In this document: in pieces, positions 9,289 to 17,207 of the stretch
How positions within the stretch are numbered: the stretch's first letter is position 1
Layout: the number at the start of each line of letters is the position of its first letter
Origin: JAQUCI01 sp034932685
Lineage (GTDB): Bacteria; Bacillota_I; Bacilli_A; Erysipelotrichales; Erysipelotrichaceae
Length of the DNA stretch: 64,000 nucleotides
Direction: 5' to 3'
NCBI GenBank assembly: GCA_034932685.1
Contig: JAYFOM010000031.1
Location: 4,439-68,438, forward strand
Made by a program: the position numbers and the translations under genes
Notes under the pieces: model-generated
The model's input: the letters and a program-made list of their open reading frames with translations, nothing else
Databases searched by the model: none
What the model was told of the DNA's origin: nothing

Positions 9289-10560
9289 CTAATGAGCTTG
9301 TAATTCGTTGTTGCTAGCAGTTACACAGTCCTGAAGTGCTTGTGCAGGAGTCTTAAGTCCTGTACTTGCCTCTTGAACCATTTTGCCAATAAAGCCACGT
9401 ACTGGAGCTGAACCAGCAATACTATTTAACCAACCAAAACTATCTACTTGTTGATACAACGCTTTTGCAGCTGGATTTGAATCAAGATAAGCTTGGTATA
9501 GTTCTGTTTCAACAGCTGTTTGATATGCAGGTAATCCACCTAATGTTGTAGCCCAACTTGCAGAAACTTCAGTTGAACTCAAATATTTAAGGAACTTGAA
9601 TGCAGCTTCAGCTTTCTCATCAGTAGTCTTAAATGAGATATAACCACCACCCCATGATGGGATATAGTCGTTACCTAAACCCATTTGTGGAATAGGAGCA
9701 ACGCCAACTGTGAATTTATCACCAGCAGCGCCTAATGCATATTGTACACCAGCACTTGAACCTAAGTAAGAACCTACTGCTTGTGATCCGAAAGGATTAG
9801 AGAAATAGAAATCTTCACCAACTAAACGGAATACACCTTCACTAACTAATTCTGAGAACCATGTTAATTGTGCTAATGCGATTTCGTTATCGAACTCAAC
9901 TGTTTTTGTTGTTGGGTTGATATAACCTGAACCAGCTTGAACAATTAAGTCTTGGAATGTATCAATTTCTGAATCGGTTCCAAAACCAGGAACGCCCTTA
10001 TTCGCTAAGATAACACGACTATTGGCTTCTAATTCTTCCCAAGTTGTAGGAACAGTCAAATTTAATTCTTCATACCATGTTGCGTTATAGAATAAAACTT
10101 CTGATGTCTGAACTACTGGAATCATATAAATTGATTCTTCACCCCATTGTGTGATTTCACCATAGAGTTTACCAATCAAGTTATCTTTGAAATCAGCGAT
10201 TCCATCACTACCGTTAATAAACGGCGCGAAATCTACTAATAAACCTTCATCGATATAAGCAGATACAGCAGTCGGATAAGCACTTACTACATCTGGCCCT
10301 ACACCATTTCTTACAGCCTGTAAGATTTTAGCTTCATAATCTTGATAAGCTTGTGGTTGAACAATAACCTTTACTTCACTTTGTGATGCGTTGAAGTCTT
10401 CAACAATTTTGTTGTATGCTTCTGCATGATGTTCGGAATAAGTGTTCCAAATAATCAATTCAACTGGACCACTTGGTTCTTTGTCTTTGTCACCTGTACC
10501 AGTACAAGCAACCAATGTGAATGACAATAAAATGCTTAATAAAAGCTTAAACAACTTCAT
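9289..10560 (-). CDS. Extracellular solute-binding lipoprotein, sugar/glycerophosphate ABC importer (UgpB-like)
   Basis: A 423-residue lipoprotein. It has a signal peptide with a lipobox LVAC and lipidated Cys at residue 19, then a GTGDKDKEPSG linker. The mature part has the bilobal family-1 binding-protein pattern (ELIIWNTYSEHHAEAYNKIV near the start, TWEELEA, GGGYISF). It captures the substrate outside the membrane and hands it to the two permeases. The ribosome site AAAGGAGG is strong. As first gene of the operon, and followed by a stable hairpin, it is expected to be made in excess. Confidence 0.9.
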   Translation of the reverse strand: MKLFKLLLSILLSFTLVACTGTGDKDKEPSGPVELIIWNTYSEHHAEAYNKIVEDFNASQSEVKVIVQPQAYQDYEAKILQAVRNGVGPDVVSAYPTAVSAYIDEGLLVDFAPFINGSDGIADFKDNLIGKLYGEITQWGEESIYMIPVVQTSEVLFYNATWYEELNLTVPTTWEELEANSRVILANKGVPGFGTDSEIDTFQDLIVQAGSGYINPTTKTVEFDNEIALAQLTWFSELVSEGVFRLVGEDFYFSNPFGSQAVGSYLGSSAGVQYALGAAGDKFTVGVAPIPQMGLGNDYIPSWGGGYISFKTTDEKAEAAFKFLKYLSSTEVSASWATTLGGLPAYQTAVETELYQAYLDSNPAAKALYQQVDSFGWLNSIAGSAPVRGFIGKMVQEASTGLKTPAQALQDCVTASNNELQAH

Positions 10561-10583
10561 TTTTGTCCTCCTTTGTCGTTTTG

Positions 10584-10593
10584 GGGAATTCCC
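10584..10593. promoter_or_regulatory. Candidate operator palindrome upstream of the ABC operon
   Basis: A perfect 10-bp palindrome GGGAATTCCC lies between the predicted -10 element and the ribosome site of the binding-protein gene, where a repressor could block transcription. No regulator gene is adjacent. The role is inferred from position and symmetry only. Confidence 0.35.
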
Positions 10594-10610
10594 AGCGACT
10601 TACTACGCTT

Positions 10611-10619
10611 ATATTAGCA
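10611..10619 (-). promoter_or_regulatory. Candidate extended -10 promoter of the ABC operon
   Basis: On the minus strand TGCTAATAT forms an extended -10 element about 50 bases before the start of the binding-protein gene. No good -35 hexamer is visible, which is tolerated with an extended -10. Confidence 0.45.
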
Positions 10620-10798
10620 TAAATAAAGGCTTATTAGTAGTTACCTTTGAATACAAAAAGTAAAAATATCGTTAATTTAAATGTTTATTTTTCCATTCAT
10701 TATATGTTTTTATAGGTATTATCATCTAGTATCTTTTTTACAATTTATTAATTAAAAACCAAATTTGATATCAGTAAATGAAGTGATCACAAAATAAA

Positions 10799-10814
10799 AA
10801 AGCCGTCTGGCTTT
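10799..10814 (-). terminator. Displaced terminator of lysS
   Basis: Read on the minus strand, AAAGCC-AGAC-GGCTTT is followed by TTTATTTT, an intrinsic terminator. It lies 8 bases beyond the copy of the lysS 3' end at 10823, exactly where a terminator would stand if lysS continued here. No other minus-strand gene ends nearby. This is the original lysS terminator, separated from the gene by the integrated element. Confidence 0.75.
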
Positions 10815-10822
10815 CTTATTTA

Positions 10823-10845
10823 CTATCTACTTCTCATATGCGGGA
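10823..10845. repeat. Attachment-site repeat distal to lysS
   Basis: The 18 bases CTATCTACTTCTCATATG are identical to the last 18 bases of lysS (complement strand, starting at its stop codon, 19632-19649). After one mismatch, four further bases (GGGA) also match. On the minus strand this copy still reads Pro-His-Met-Arg-Ser-Arg-stop, and the mismatch is synonymous. It is the far attachment site of the integrated element. Confidence 0.8.
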
Positions 10846-11138
10846 TAACAGATTTATACTCTCCATAAGTCTACATATCCCTTTACTAGTGGATTTTATG
10901 GACTTATAGAATTACATAAGTCTTTATAAATGTACGTAAATTACCAGATTTTGGGTGTATAACGGGTGTACAGAAGGAGTAGAAGATTAATCTTTTCGAA
11001 CCTGTCAATATCTAGATTTATTTGCTCTAATTCATCTATATATCAACTAGTTGTACAATTATGTATTAGTAATTATAAGGCTAGTATTAAAATGCGACTT
11101 CTTACAAGTGAAATATTTTCAATCTAGGTAATCAGATA
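10846..11138. other. Non-coding left end of the integrative element
   Basis: The gap 10561-11138 holds, in order, the ABC-operon promoter, about 100 bases of AT-rich sequence, the displaced lysS terminator, the attachment repeat and then this 293-base non-coding end. Inside it are an inverted pair GACTTAT/ATAAGTC near 10902-10923, a further ATAAGTCT copy near 10866, and two GGGTGTA copies near 10954-10971. Such short repeats next to an attachment site could be integrase arm-binding sites, but this is inference. No credible open frame was seen. Confidence 0.4.
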
Positions 11139-13664
11139 TTACTTCATCTCCGAATAATTTGCTGAAATGAACTCGTCAATACAATTCCTTGTGAGTTTGT
11201 TGTCTGTCTTCTCGGCAACATATGAAACTATCGTTCTATTGATTGAATAATTCAATTCTTCTATTTGCTTTGGAATTAAACTATTTCTAGAAATATTGGG
11301 AATGATTTTTTTATTTTCACTATTGATTATTATTCTTTCAATTTCTATTCCATAAAGCATTGGCAATAAGGTTATTTTAACGTTACTCACCAAAACTCCT
11401 TTCACATAAAATTTAATATTACTTCTATACATGTTTGAGTCAAAATTGAATTTTTGGATCTTATAAAAAGTATCAGCATAACCTAAATATCTCAAATAAT
11501 ATCCGTTTCTTTCTATTAATCTTATACTTTCTAATTTTATTTCAATTAATCCATCGTATTGTGACAAATCACCATAAACATCATATATATCTGTTAAAGT
11601 AATCTCCCCATATACTTCTCTTTTCCCAGAAAACACACTTTCAGAATGATTATTAATTACTTGTTCTACATGGACATCTTCTTCACGATAATATACCGTA
11701 ATAACTTCGTTCTCAACATGATTTAGAGCTGAATCAAAGTCATCAACATAAGACAATGCCTCATCCATGTTATAGCCAGTTATCATAGGAATTTCTAAAA
11801 AACAAATTGTGTTATTTACGAAATAGTCACTAATCTTGCACTCACTTGTAACTTTACCTAATTTCAAATTTGAATCTTCGTCTTTGTATAAATATAGCGC
11901 CTTTTTATCTAAATCTTCTAAGTTCAAGTATAACGGAAGTTGATTCCTCTTGAATTTTACTAGCACTTCAATATTATCAAAATAGTTGCTGAGATTAACC
12001 CAGTCACTATTTGTTCGATATTCCTCTAAATCAGAGAAATTAGGATTAAGATTTTTTGAATTTTCCTTGTCTACAATATCAATGAATATATCATATTTTG
12101 GTTTCAGGAAGTTTTCCTCGATAAACTTAATCATTAGATCTGGATTTTCAAAAACACTTTTTACCTGAGTTAAATTAAGTTCAATGCTAGTTCCATGAAT
12201 AGTTGTAATACTAGAAGTTGTAAATTCAATATACTCACTTTGTTTTTGTAATTTTAAGTCAATTGATTGAGAATTATTGTAATGTCTAGTACGAATTTTT
12301 ACTGTATCTGACAGCATGAAACAGGCCAGAAAGCCTATCCCATAATTGCCAATAGGATTGATATTGGAATCTAAATATAAAAAATCATTTGAACGATAAT
12401 AAGAAACTCCAACATTTAGAAAATATTTCTTTAATACCTCTTCAGTCATTCCAATGCCTGTATCTCTAACGACTAATCGATTCCCTTCCTCATCCCAGGT
12501 TATTCTAATAACAGGTTTATTATATAAAGTTTCATCATATTCATTTAAGTTGGACAAAACATCACACGCATCTAGCGCATTTTGAAGCAGTTCACGAATT
12601 CCATATTTTTTATTCCCATAGATATTTTCTCCCATAAGCAACTCTGTGACTGCGCCATAATCAAGATTCAACTTAAAATCGGCAATACTAAATCCTTTTG
12701 GAATAATTTTATTCTCGATAGAATTCTCAAAGTTTAATTGATACTTTTCATGATTAAAACTATCCCTACAAAATCTTATTGATGTAGATAGTTGATCTTC
12801 GAAATAATGAAAATACTGCAAGAGATTTCTATATAGTTCTGAATCATCTGTTTCTCCATAAAAAACCACTTGTTTTCTTTTCGTTTTTTCGTTAAATTTA
12901 GTTTTTTTATGATTTGTGATAACGGAATGTTTATCCCACTCCCTCTTGCTAATAAACGGAAGATTCAAGTACTCTTTTAATGTGAACGATGTTCTTCTGT
13001 CATCGACGTCTAATAAGTCTGCTAATCTAAGAACAAGTGAGATAAACTGAGGATTTAAACTTTCTTTTCCAATAATCTGATTTGACAAATTTGATCTTAT
13101 CCAGTCTGTTGATTCGTTATGTGACCTATTAATTTTAGACAAAATATCGAAATAACTGTGTTGCGTTCCGTATACATCCATTACATTTTTATTTTGATTG
13201 ATGATTGTTTCTTTAATCATTTTTGCAGACCTTATTGCATGTTGTGGTCTTATACATTCTTCAAGAGAAATCACTTCATCACCTAAACTTCCAAAAACTT
13301 TAGAGAATTTCCTGTTACCTATAATTATTTGATCTTTCTTTATTTGTTTAATCTCTTCATCTCCAACAAACATACCTAAATCATGGGTGACTGCAGATAA
13401 AATCATAATACAAAGTTCTAAATCGCTTAATTTTGTTATATCGCTAATCAATTCATACATGATTTCAGCTACATTAATTGAATGCGAGATGTCATGCTTT
13501 GTATAATTGTAAAAAATTGTAGGAATTCTTTCGAGAATATCTTTGCTTTTTTGACTCACGAAATCAATTTGGCTCAAATAATGATTTGAACTTGCTGATT
13601 TTCTTCTTTTTAATTCCAAATATATTCCTGTTTTATTGATTTCCATTATATCATCCATCTCCAT
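11139..13664 (-). CDS. HD-domain / Hsp90-type GHKL ATPase fusion protein
   Basis: A protein of 841 residues if started at 13664. A start at 13646 is also plausible, because ATGGAG then serves as ribosome site and a TATAAT lies only 9 bases before 13664. Residues about 50-230 form an HD-type helical domain (HDISHS at 57-62, THDLG at 93-97, ADLLDVDDR at 215-223). Residues about 350-460 carry a GHKL ATP site: N-box ELLQNALDA (358-366), DTGIGM (401-406) and GNYGIGF (439-445), in the spacing of Hsp90/HtpG. The remaining C-terminal 350 residues are not recognised. Hsp90-like modules joined to HD domains occur in bacterial conflict systems. It is the last cargo gene and has its own candidate promoter. 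Confidence 0.8.
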   Translation of the reverse strand: MEMDDIMEINKTGIYLELKRRKSASSNHYLSQIDFVSQKSKDILERIPTIFYNYTKHDISHSINVAEIMYELISDITKLSDLELCIMILSAVTHDLGMFVGDEEIKQIKKDQIIIGNRKFSKVFGSLGDEVISLEECIRPQHAIRSAKMIKETIINQNKNVMDVYGTQHSYFDILSKINRSHNESTDWIRSNLSNQIIGKESLNPQFISLVLRLADLLDVDDRRTSFTLKEYLNLPFISKREWDKHSVITNHKKTKFNEKTKRKQVVFYGETDDSELYRNLLQYFHYFEDQLSTSIRFCRDSFNHEKYQLNFENSIENKIIPKGFSIADFKLNLDYGAVTELLMGENIYGNKKYGIRELLQNALDACDVLSNLNEYDETLYNKPVIRITWDEEGNRLVVRDTGIGMTEEVLKKYFLNVGVSYYRSNDFLYLDSNINPIGNYGIGFLACFMLSDTVKIRTRHYNNSQSIDLKLQKQSEYIEFTTSSITTIHGTSIELNLTQVKSVFENPDLMIKFIEENFLKPKYDIFIDIVDKENSKNLNPNFSDLEEYRTNSDWVNLSNYFDNIEVLVKFKRNQLPLYLNLEDLDKKALYLYKDEDSNLKLGKVTSECKISDYFVNNTICFLEIPMITGYNMDEALSYVDDFDSALNHVENEVITVYYREEDVHVEQVINNHSESVFSGKREVYGEITLTDIYDVYGDLSQYDGLIEIKLESIRLIERNGYYLRYLGYADTFYKIQKFNFDSNMYRSNIKFYVKGVLVSNVKITLLPMLYGIEIERIIINSENKKIIPNISRNSLIPKQIEELNYSINRTIVSYVAEKTDNKLTRNCIDEFISANYSEMK

Positions 13665-13672
13665 TTCTCTAT

Positions 13673-13678
13673 ATTATA
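13673..13678 (-). promoter_or_regulatory. Candidate -10 element of the HD/Hsp90-like gene
   Basis: A consensus TATAAT stands on the minus strand 9 bases before the longest start codon. Transcription would begin at or just before that ATG, so translation would be leaderless from 13664 or would use the in-frame ATG at 13646 behind GGAG. The -35 region is weak. It lies in the 262-base gap after the SIR2 gene, where I see no gene and no clear terminator. Confidence 0.4.
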
Positions 13679-13926
13679 AACTAGTAATTAAATATCTTAC
13701 ATATTTGACTAATAGAATCCAATATTTAATTGGAAAGTAAAGGTACTAACCCTTATTAACAAGTTTCTTTCCTTTTTTCTTTAATATTTTTAAAAAAATA
13801 CCCATTTCGTATAACTCTTAGAAGTTATTATCTTTGCGTTGAATATAATCATACGATTTATATCTTGGATATATTCAGTATTTTCTAGTTCCTGAGTACT
13901 TTTAATCTATATTGATAAAAGACACT

Positions 13927-14934
13927 TTATCGATTTATTTGATAATGTAATGGGTAGTGCTTTCCTTTTGGTGTCTCATTTTCCTCTTTTAAAAGTTCAT
14001 ACAGAAATTCATCTAGTTCTTCCCACGTCATCCCTTCTTTAAAACCCATTTTATCATTAGGTGGAAGATTTAATTGAAAAGTACTAAATACTGTTTCGCA
14101 ACTTCGTCGCGGAAAATTTCCTAAGTATGATTCAAAAAAACTGTTTGAATATCTATAGTGATGTGAATGAATAAATGTGCCCCATTTTTTAAGAATATCT
14201 TCTTCGTCTATTATATCAATTACAGATACTTCTTCTAATTGTCTATTCTCTGAACCTCCCCAAGCAGATTTTAATAACTCTACTGCTTCAATATCACTAC
14301 TTGGTGCACTGTAACCAAATATCGTTAACATATAGGAGTTCTCAACCATATATTTTATTGCTTCCCAAGAATTATTTATATAATTATCATCAATATAGTT
14401 TTTCTTTCCAATAGGGTATAGGAGTTTAGTAGGAACTAACTTTCTCTTGCAAACTGGACAAATTGCTCCTTTATATCCATATTCATTATGCTCATAGCAA
14501 TAATTCATAGCCACATTACCATGCAAACAAAATATCTTTGGAAGATTATCAGTAATATCCATACATCTTAAATAAGCTTGTAATAATAATGGGTCCCAAT
14601 TAAATGTCGCAATTGCATCCGTTTCAGTTAAACTCAAAATCAGAAAATCATAAATTGTAGGAAAATTTGGTATCTCTAAAATAGAAAAATAGTCATATAT
14701 TCTGCTTTCAAGTTCTTCGACAACACTTTTGCAGTCAGGTCTTGAATAGAGTTCAAAATAAATATCTTCTAAATTATCACTTTTTGTTTTAAGTTCAATA
14801 TCTTTTAATACCTCATTCAAGTTAAGTTTATCAATTAAACCATTCATCACCGAAGACTTTCTTCCGTTTTTATCACCTTCAGGTATGGTAGCTACTGTTG
14901 CACCAGCACCCAATATAACCGTATGTGTTCTCAC
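13927..14934 (-). CDS. SIR2-fold protein, putative NAD+-hydrolysing effector
   Basis: A 335-residue protein starting with GTG behind a strong AAAGGAG site. Residues 7-16 (ILGAGATVAT) are the SIR2 NAD-binding glycine loop, FNWD (111-114) corresponds to the Asn/Asp motif, H138 in CLHGN is the catalytic His position, and FGYSAPSSD (206-214) is the second NAD-contact loop. Between them C146, H149, C159 and C162 form a zinc-ribbon-like CxxH...CxxC insert, as in true sirtuins but with one Cys changed to His. Proteins of this fold act in phage defence by depleting NAD+, or act as deacylases. Its pairing with an ATPase 37 bases upstream favours a defence effector. The C-terminal 100 residues are unassigned. 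Confidence 0.8.
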   Translation of the reverse strand: MRTHTVILGAGATVATIPEGDKNGRKSSVMNGLIDKLNLNEVLKDIELKTKSDNLEDIYFELYSRPDCKSVVEELESRIYDYFSILEIPNFPTIYDFLILSLTETDAIATFNWDPLLLQAYLRCMDITDNLPKIFCLHGNVAMNYCYEHNEYGYKGAICPVCKRKLVPTKLLYPIGKKNYIDDNYINNSWEAIKYMVENSYMLTIFGYSAPSSDIEAVELLKSAWGGSENRQLEEVSVIDIIDEEDILKKWGTFIHSHHYRYSNSFFESYLGNFPRRSCETVFSTFQLNLPPNDKMGFKEGMTWEELDEFLYELLKEENETPKGKHYPLHYQINR

Positions 14935-14971
14935 AATATAATCTCCTTTGCTTAGCTTTTTCTCAATAACT

Positions 14972-17116
14972 TTATGATATAATGAAAATATCCTTTATTT
15001 CCTTCAATTCGCTGTAGACATCAAACAAATCTTTAGGATCTATATCAACCAAAGGCTCATACATAAATGAATTATAATGAATAAACTCTGGCGTATTAAG
15101 AAGAACTTTTTCAAATAAATTTTTTGCTTTATCAGTTAAATCATCCTTATATTTCTCTAATAAGTAAATAGTTTGGTTTTCAGTGCAATCATCAATCTTT
15201 GAATAATCTTCATTGATGACTTTGTCTTCAAGTATTAGTCTAATCGCAATCGAAAGGGCAAGCTTTGTTTTTAAATCACTGCTCTCGATTCTTTGACCGA
15301 AATTGTGATTGATAAGTGATTCCACAAAAGACTGTTCTAAATTACCTTCATATTTGTCAACTTTTACGTTTGGCACGATATTCTTAATTCTTTCAATTAC
15401 TTCAGCTACTTTAATGTCTTTAGATTCTTGTTTGATATGTAATAATTTAGTGAAAAACAAAAAATCATCGTTATCTTCTTCGCCATGACACATTGCACTT
15501 ATTTCTCTAACAAACGGAATGGAAGAAAATAGATCCACAAAGGATATAATATTTTTAATTTTATCATATGATAATTGAAACTTACTGTTCACTCTTACAA
15601 CAACATGTTTATTTTTATCAATATATGCTTCAGAAGGTTTTAGTTTTACCCTACTAATTGCAGCTCTATAGAAGTCAAAATTGTGAGTAAGTAAAATAAT
15701 ATTACAGCCTTTTTCTTTTATTTCTTTAATATACATTAGAAATGCAATTCTGTTCGCATAATCAAATGTTTCGACAACATCATCAAGGATTATAGTAGGT
15801 TTATTATCTTTCACAGCCTCATATCTTACAATTAAATGAATTGTTTTTAACGCATTTCTTTCGCCTGAAGAGAGTAAGTTATATATCTCTGACTCATTAT
15901 ATTTCCTGTTCTTATTGTCTTTATGAATAAAAATAATCTTCGGAACTTCATACCCTAATCTTGCTTCAAACAAATTATCTACTCGAATTTCAAACCTTGG
16001 TTTAAATCGATTAGTATATATTTCAATTGCCTTCTCAAAACTACTGGTTTGTGTTTGTGATAACTCAATAATTCTTAAGATATTATCTTGCAAGCTATTA
16101 ACAGTTTCTATCTTTGATAATAATTCGTCATTATTATATTTATTACGAAGTTTGGAAAGTTTCAAAGTCTTTCTTCCTAAGGATAACTCTGAAACTTTAG
16201 TCACATCTTTTAATAGGTCTTCAACAACCTTTGATTCTTTAGTTGTACCTAATGTTTTCAATATATTTTTGTATTGAGAAATAACCTCCGGATCACTTTT
16301 TATGACTTTTAATTCTTCATCAATTCTGTGTTTTAAATCGGATATATTATTAAATTTTTCTCCATTTAACACGACATATCGATACTCATTAAGAAATTCT
16401 GTTTCTTCTAATACAGAAATAAATATCTCGCAATTTATATCATTAAACTTCTCATCAAACAATTTACTGTTTAGTTTTCTCTGCACTATACTCGTATACT
16501 TATTGACTTCTTCTTTAAATTCTTTAGAATCAATAATATTATATGCTTTTTGATCAACTTTCTTAAAATCTAGATAGTCTAATTCAAGTGGTTTAGTCTC
16601 TAATAAACGATTATACATACTCTTTAATATCTCACCTAAATTTTCAGTATTCAAATCGACTAAATCAGCTAAATCATTAGGAGTTTTTATAACGATATTA
16701 AACTCCTTTGCGTATTTAATAAATTCATCAACGTATTTATTAAACTCTTTGTATACCAAAGACAATTCTTTCTGATATTTAGGTAATAATAGTAATTGTT
16801 CAAATCCTGATTGTTTGTCAACAGTTTTATCTTCATATAGTTCTTTTGAATATACAATTAAATTAGGAATTATTTGACCATCATCAGTTTTATAATTAAC
16901 TCCATCTTTTAATATATCATACTCAAATTTTTTGTCATTTATTCGATCACTTATATCTTGAACATCATTTTCTGCCAAATTAAACAATGCTCTAGAAAAA
17001 CTGCTTTTAAATATCCCATTACTGGCATAAATACACATATTATTTAGTCCACCACTTAAACTTTTTAAATTGAGATCTTTAATTCCGTATGCATTTTCAA
17101 ATTTTTTAATTATCAT
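14972..17116 (-). CDS. ABC/RecF-like AAA ATPase with atypical P-loop (probable defence sensor)
   Basis: A 714-residue protein; the start is supported by GGAG eight bases upstream. The N-terminus carries a P-loop-like IYASNGIFKSS (29-39) in which the usual first and sixth glycines are Ala and Phe. A long helical, lysine/glutamate-rich region (about 110-370) follows. The second half-site has the ABC signature LLSSGER (414-420), Walker B TIILDDV (441-447) and a switch His LLTHNFDFYR (475-484). These are features of SMC/RecF/RloC-like ATPases. No Cys zinc hook is seen in the coil. The C-terminal 220 residues are not recognised. It is first in a probable operon with the SIR2 gene. The role as infection sensor is inference from such pairings elsewhere. 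Confidence 0.8.
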   Translation of the reverse strand: MIIKKFENAYGIKDLNLKSLSGGLNNMCIYASNGIFKSSFSRALFNLAENDVQDISDRINDKKFEYDILKDGVNYKTDDGQIIPNLIVYSKELYEDKTVDKQSGFEQLLLLPKYQKELSLVYKEFNKYVDEFIKYAKEFNIVIKTPNDLADLVDLNTENLGEILKSMYNRLLETKPLELDYLDFKKVDQKAYNIIDSKEFKEEVNKYTSIVQRKLNSKLFDEKFNDINCEIFISVLEETEFLNEYRYVVLNGEKFNNISDLKHRIDEELKVIKSDPEVISQYKNILKTLGTTKESKVVEDLLKDVTKVSELSLGRKTLKLSKLRNKYNNDELLSKIETVNSLQDNILRIIELSQTQTSSFEKAIEIYTNRFKPRFEIRVDNLFEARLGYEVPKIIFIHKDNKNRKYNESEIYNLLSSGERNALKTIHLIVRYEAVKDNKPTIILDDVVETFDYANRIAFLMYIKEIKEKGCNIILLTHNFDFYRAAISRVKLKPSEAYIDKNKHVVVRVNSKFQLSYDKIKNIISFVDLFSSIPFVREISAMCHGEEDNDDFLFFTKLLHIKQESKDIKVAEVIERIKNIVPNVKVDKYEGNLEQSFVESLINHNFGQRIESSDLKTKLALSIAIRLILEDKVINEDYSKIDDCTENQTIYLLEKYKDDLTDKAKNLFEKVLLNTPEFIHYNSFMYEPLVDIDPKDLFDVYSELKEIKDIFIIS

Positions 17117-17182
17117 TTGCTTTTCTCCAAATTGAATACCTTTATTAGTATTTTAACATTTCTAATAACTCATATCTAATAG

Positions 17183-17207
17183 ATTTGAAGAATATGGTTT
17201 CAGGATT
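17183..17207. repeat. Left copy of the 25-bp direct repeat flanking the IS element
   Basis: The sequence beginning ATTTGAAGAATATGG and ending TTTCAGGATT is identical to 18335-18359, immediately outside both IS ends. It is best read as a long target-site duplication. It has only weak dyad symmetry (TGAA/TTCA). Confidence 0.8.

Noticed and set aside
10902..10923. Inverted GACTTAT/ATAAGTC repeat considered as a CRISPR-like or terminator element
   Set aside because: There is no regular spacing or further unit for an array and no T-run for a terminator; it is kept only as a possible integrase-binding repeat.
14972..17116. RloC/PrrC-type anticodon nuclease
   Set aside because: The ATPase motifs are similar, but I see neither a zinc-hook CxxC in the coil nor a recognisable nuclease triad in the C-terminal region.
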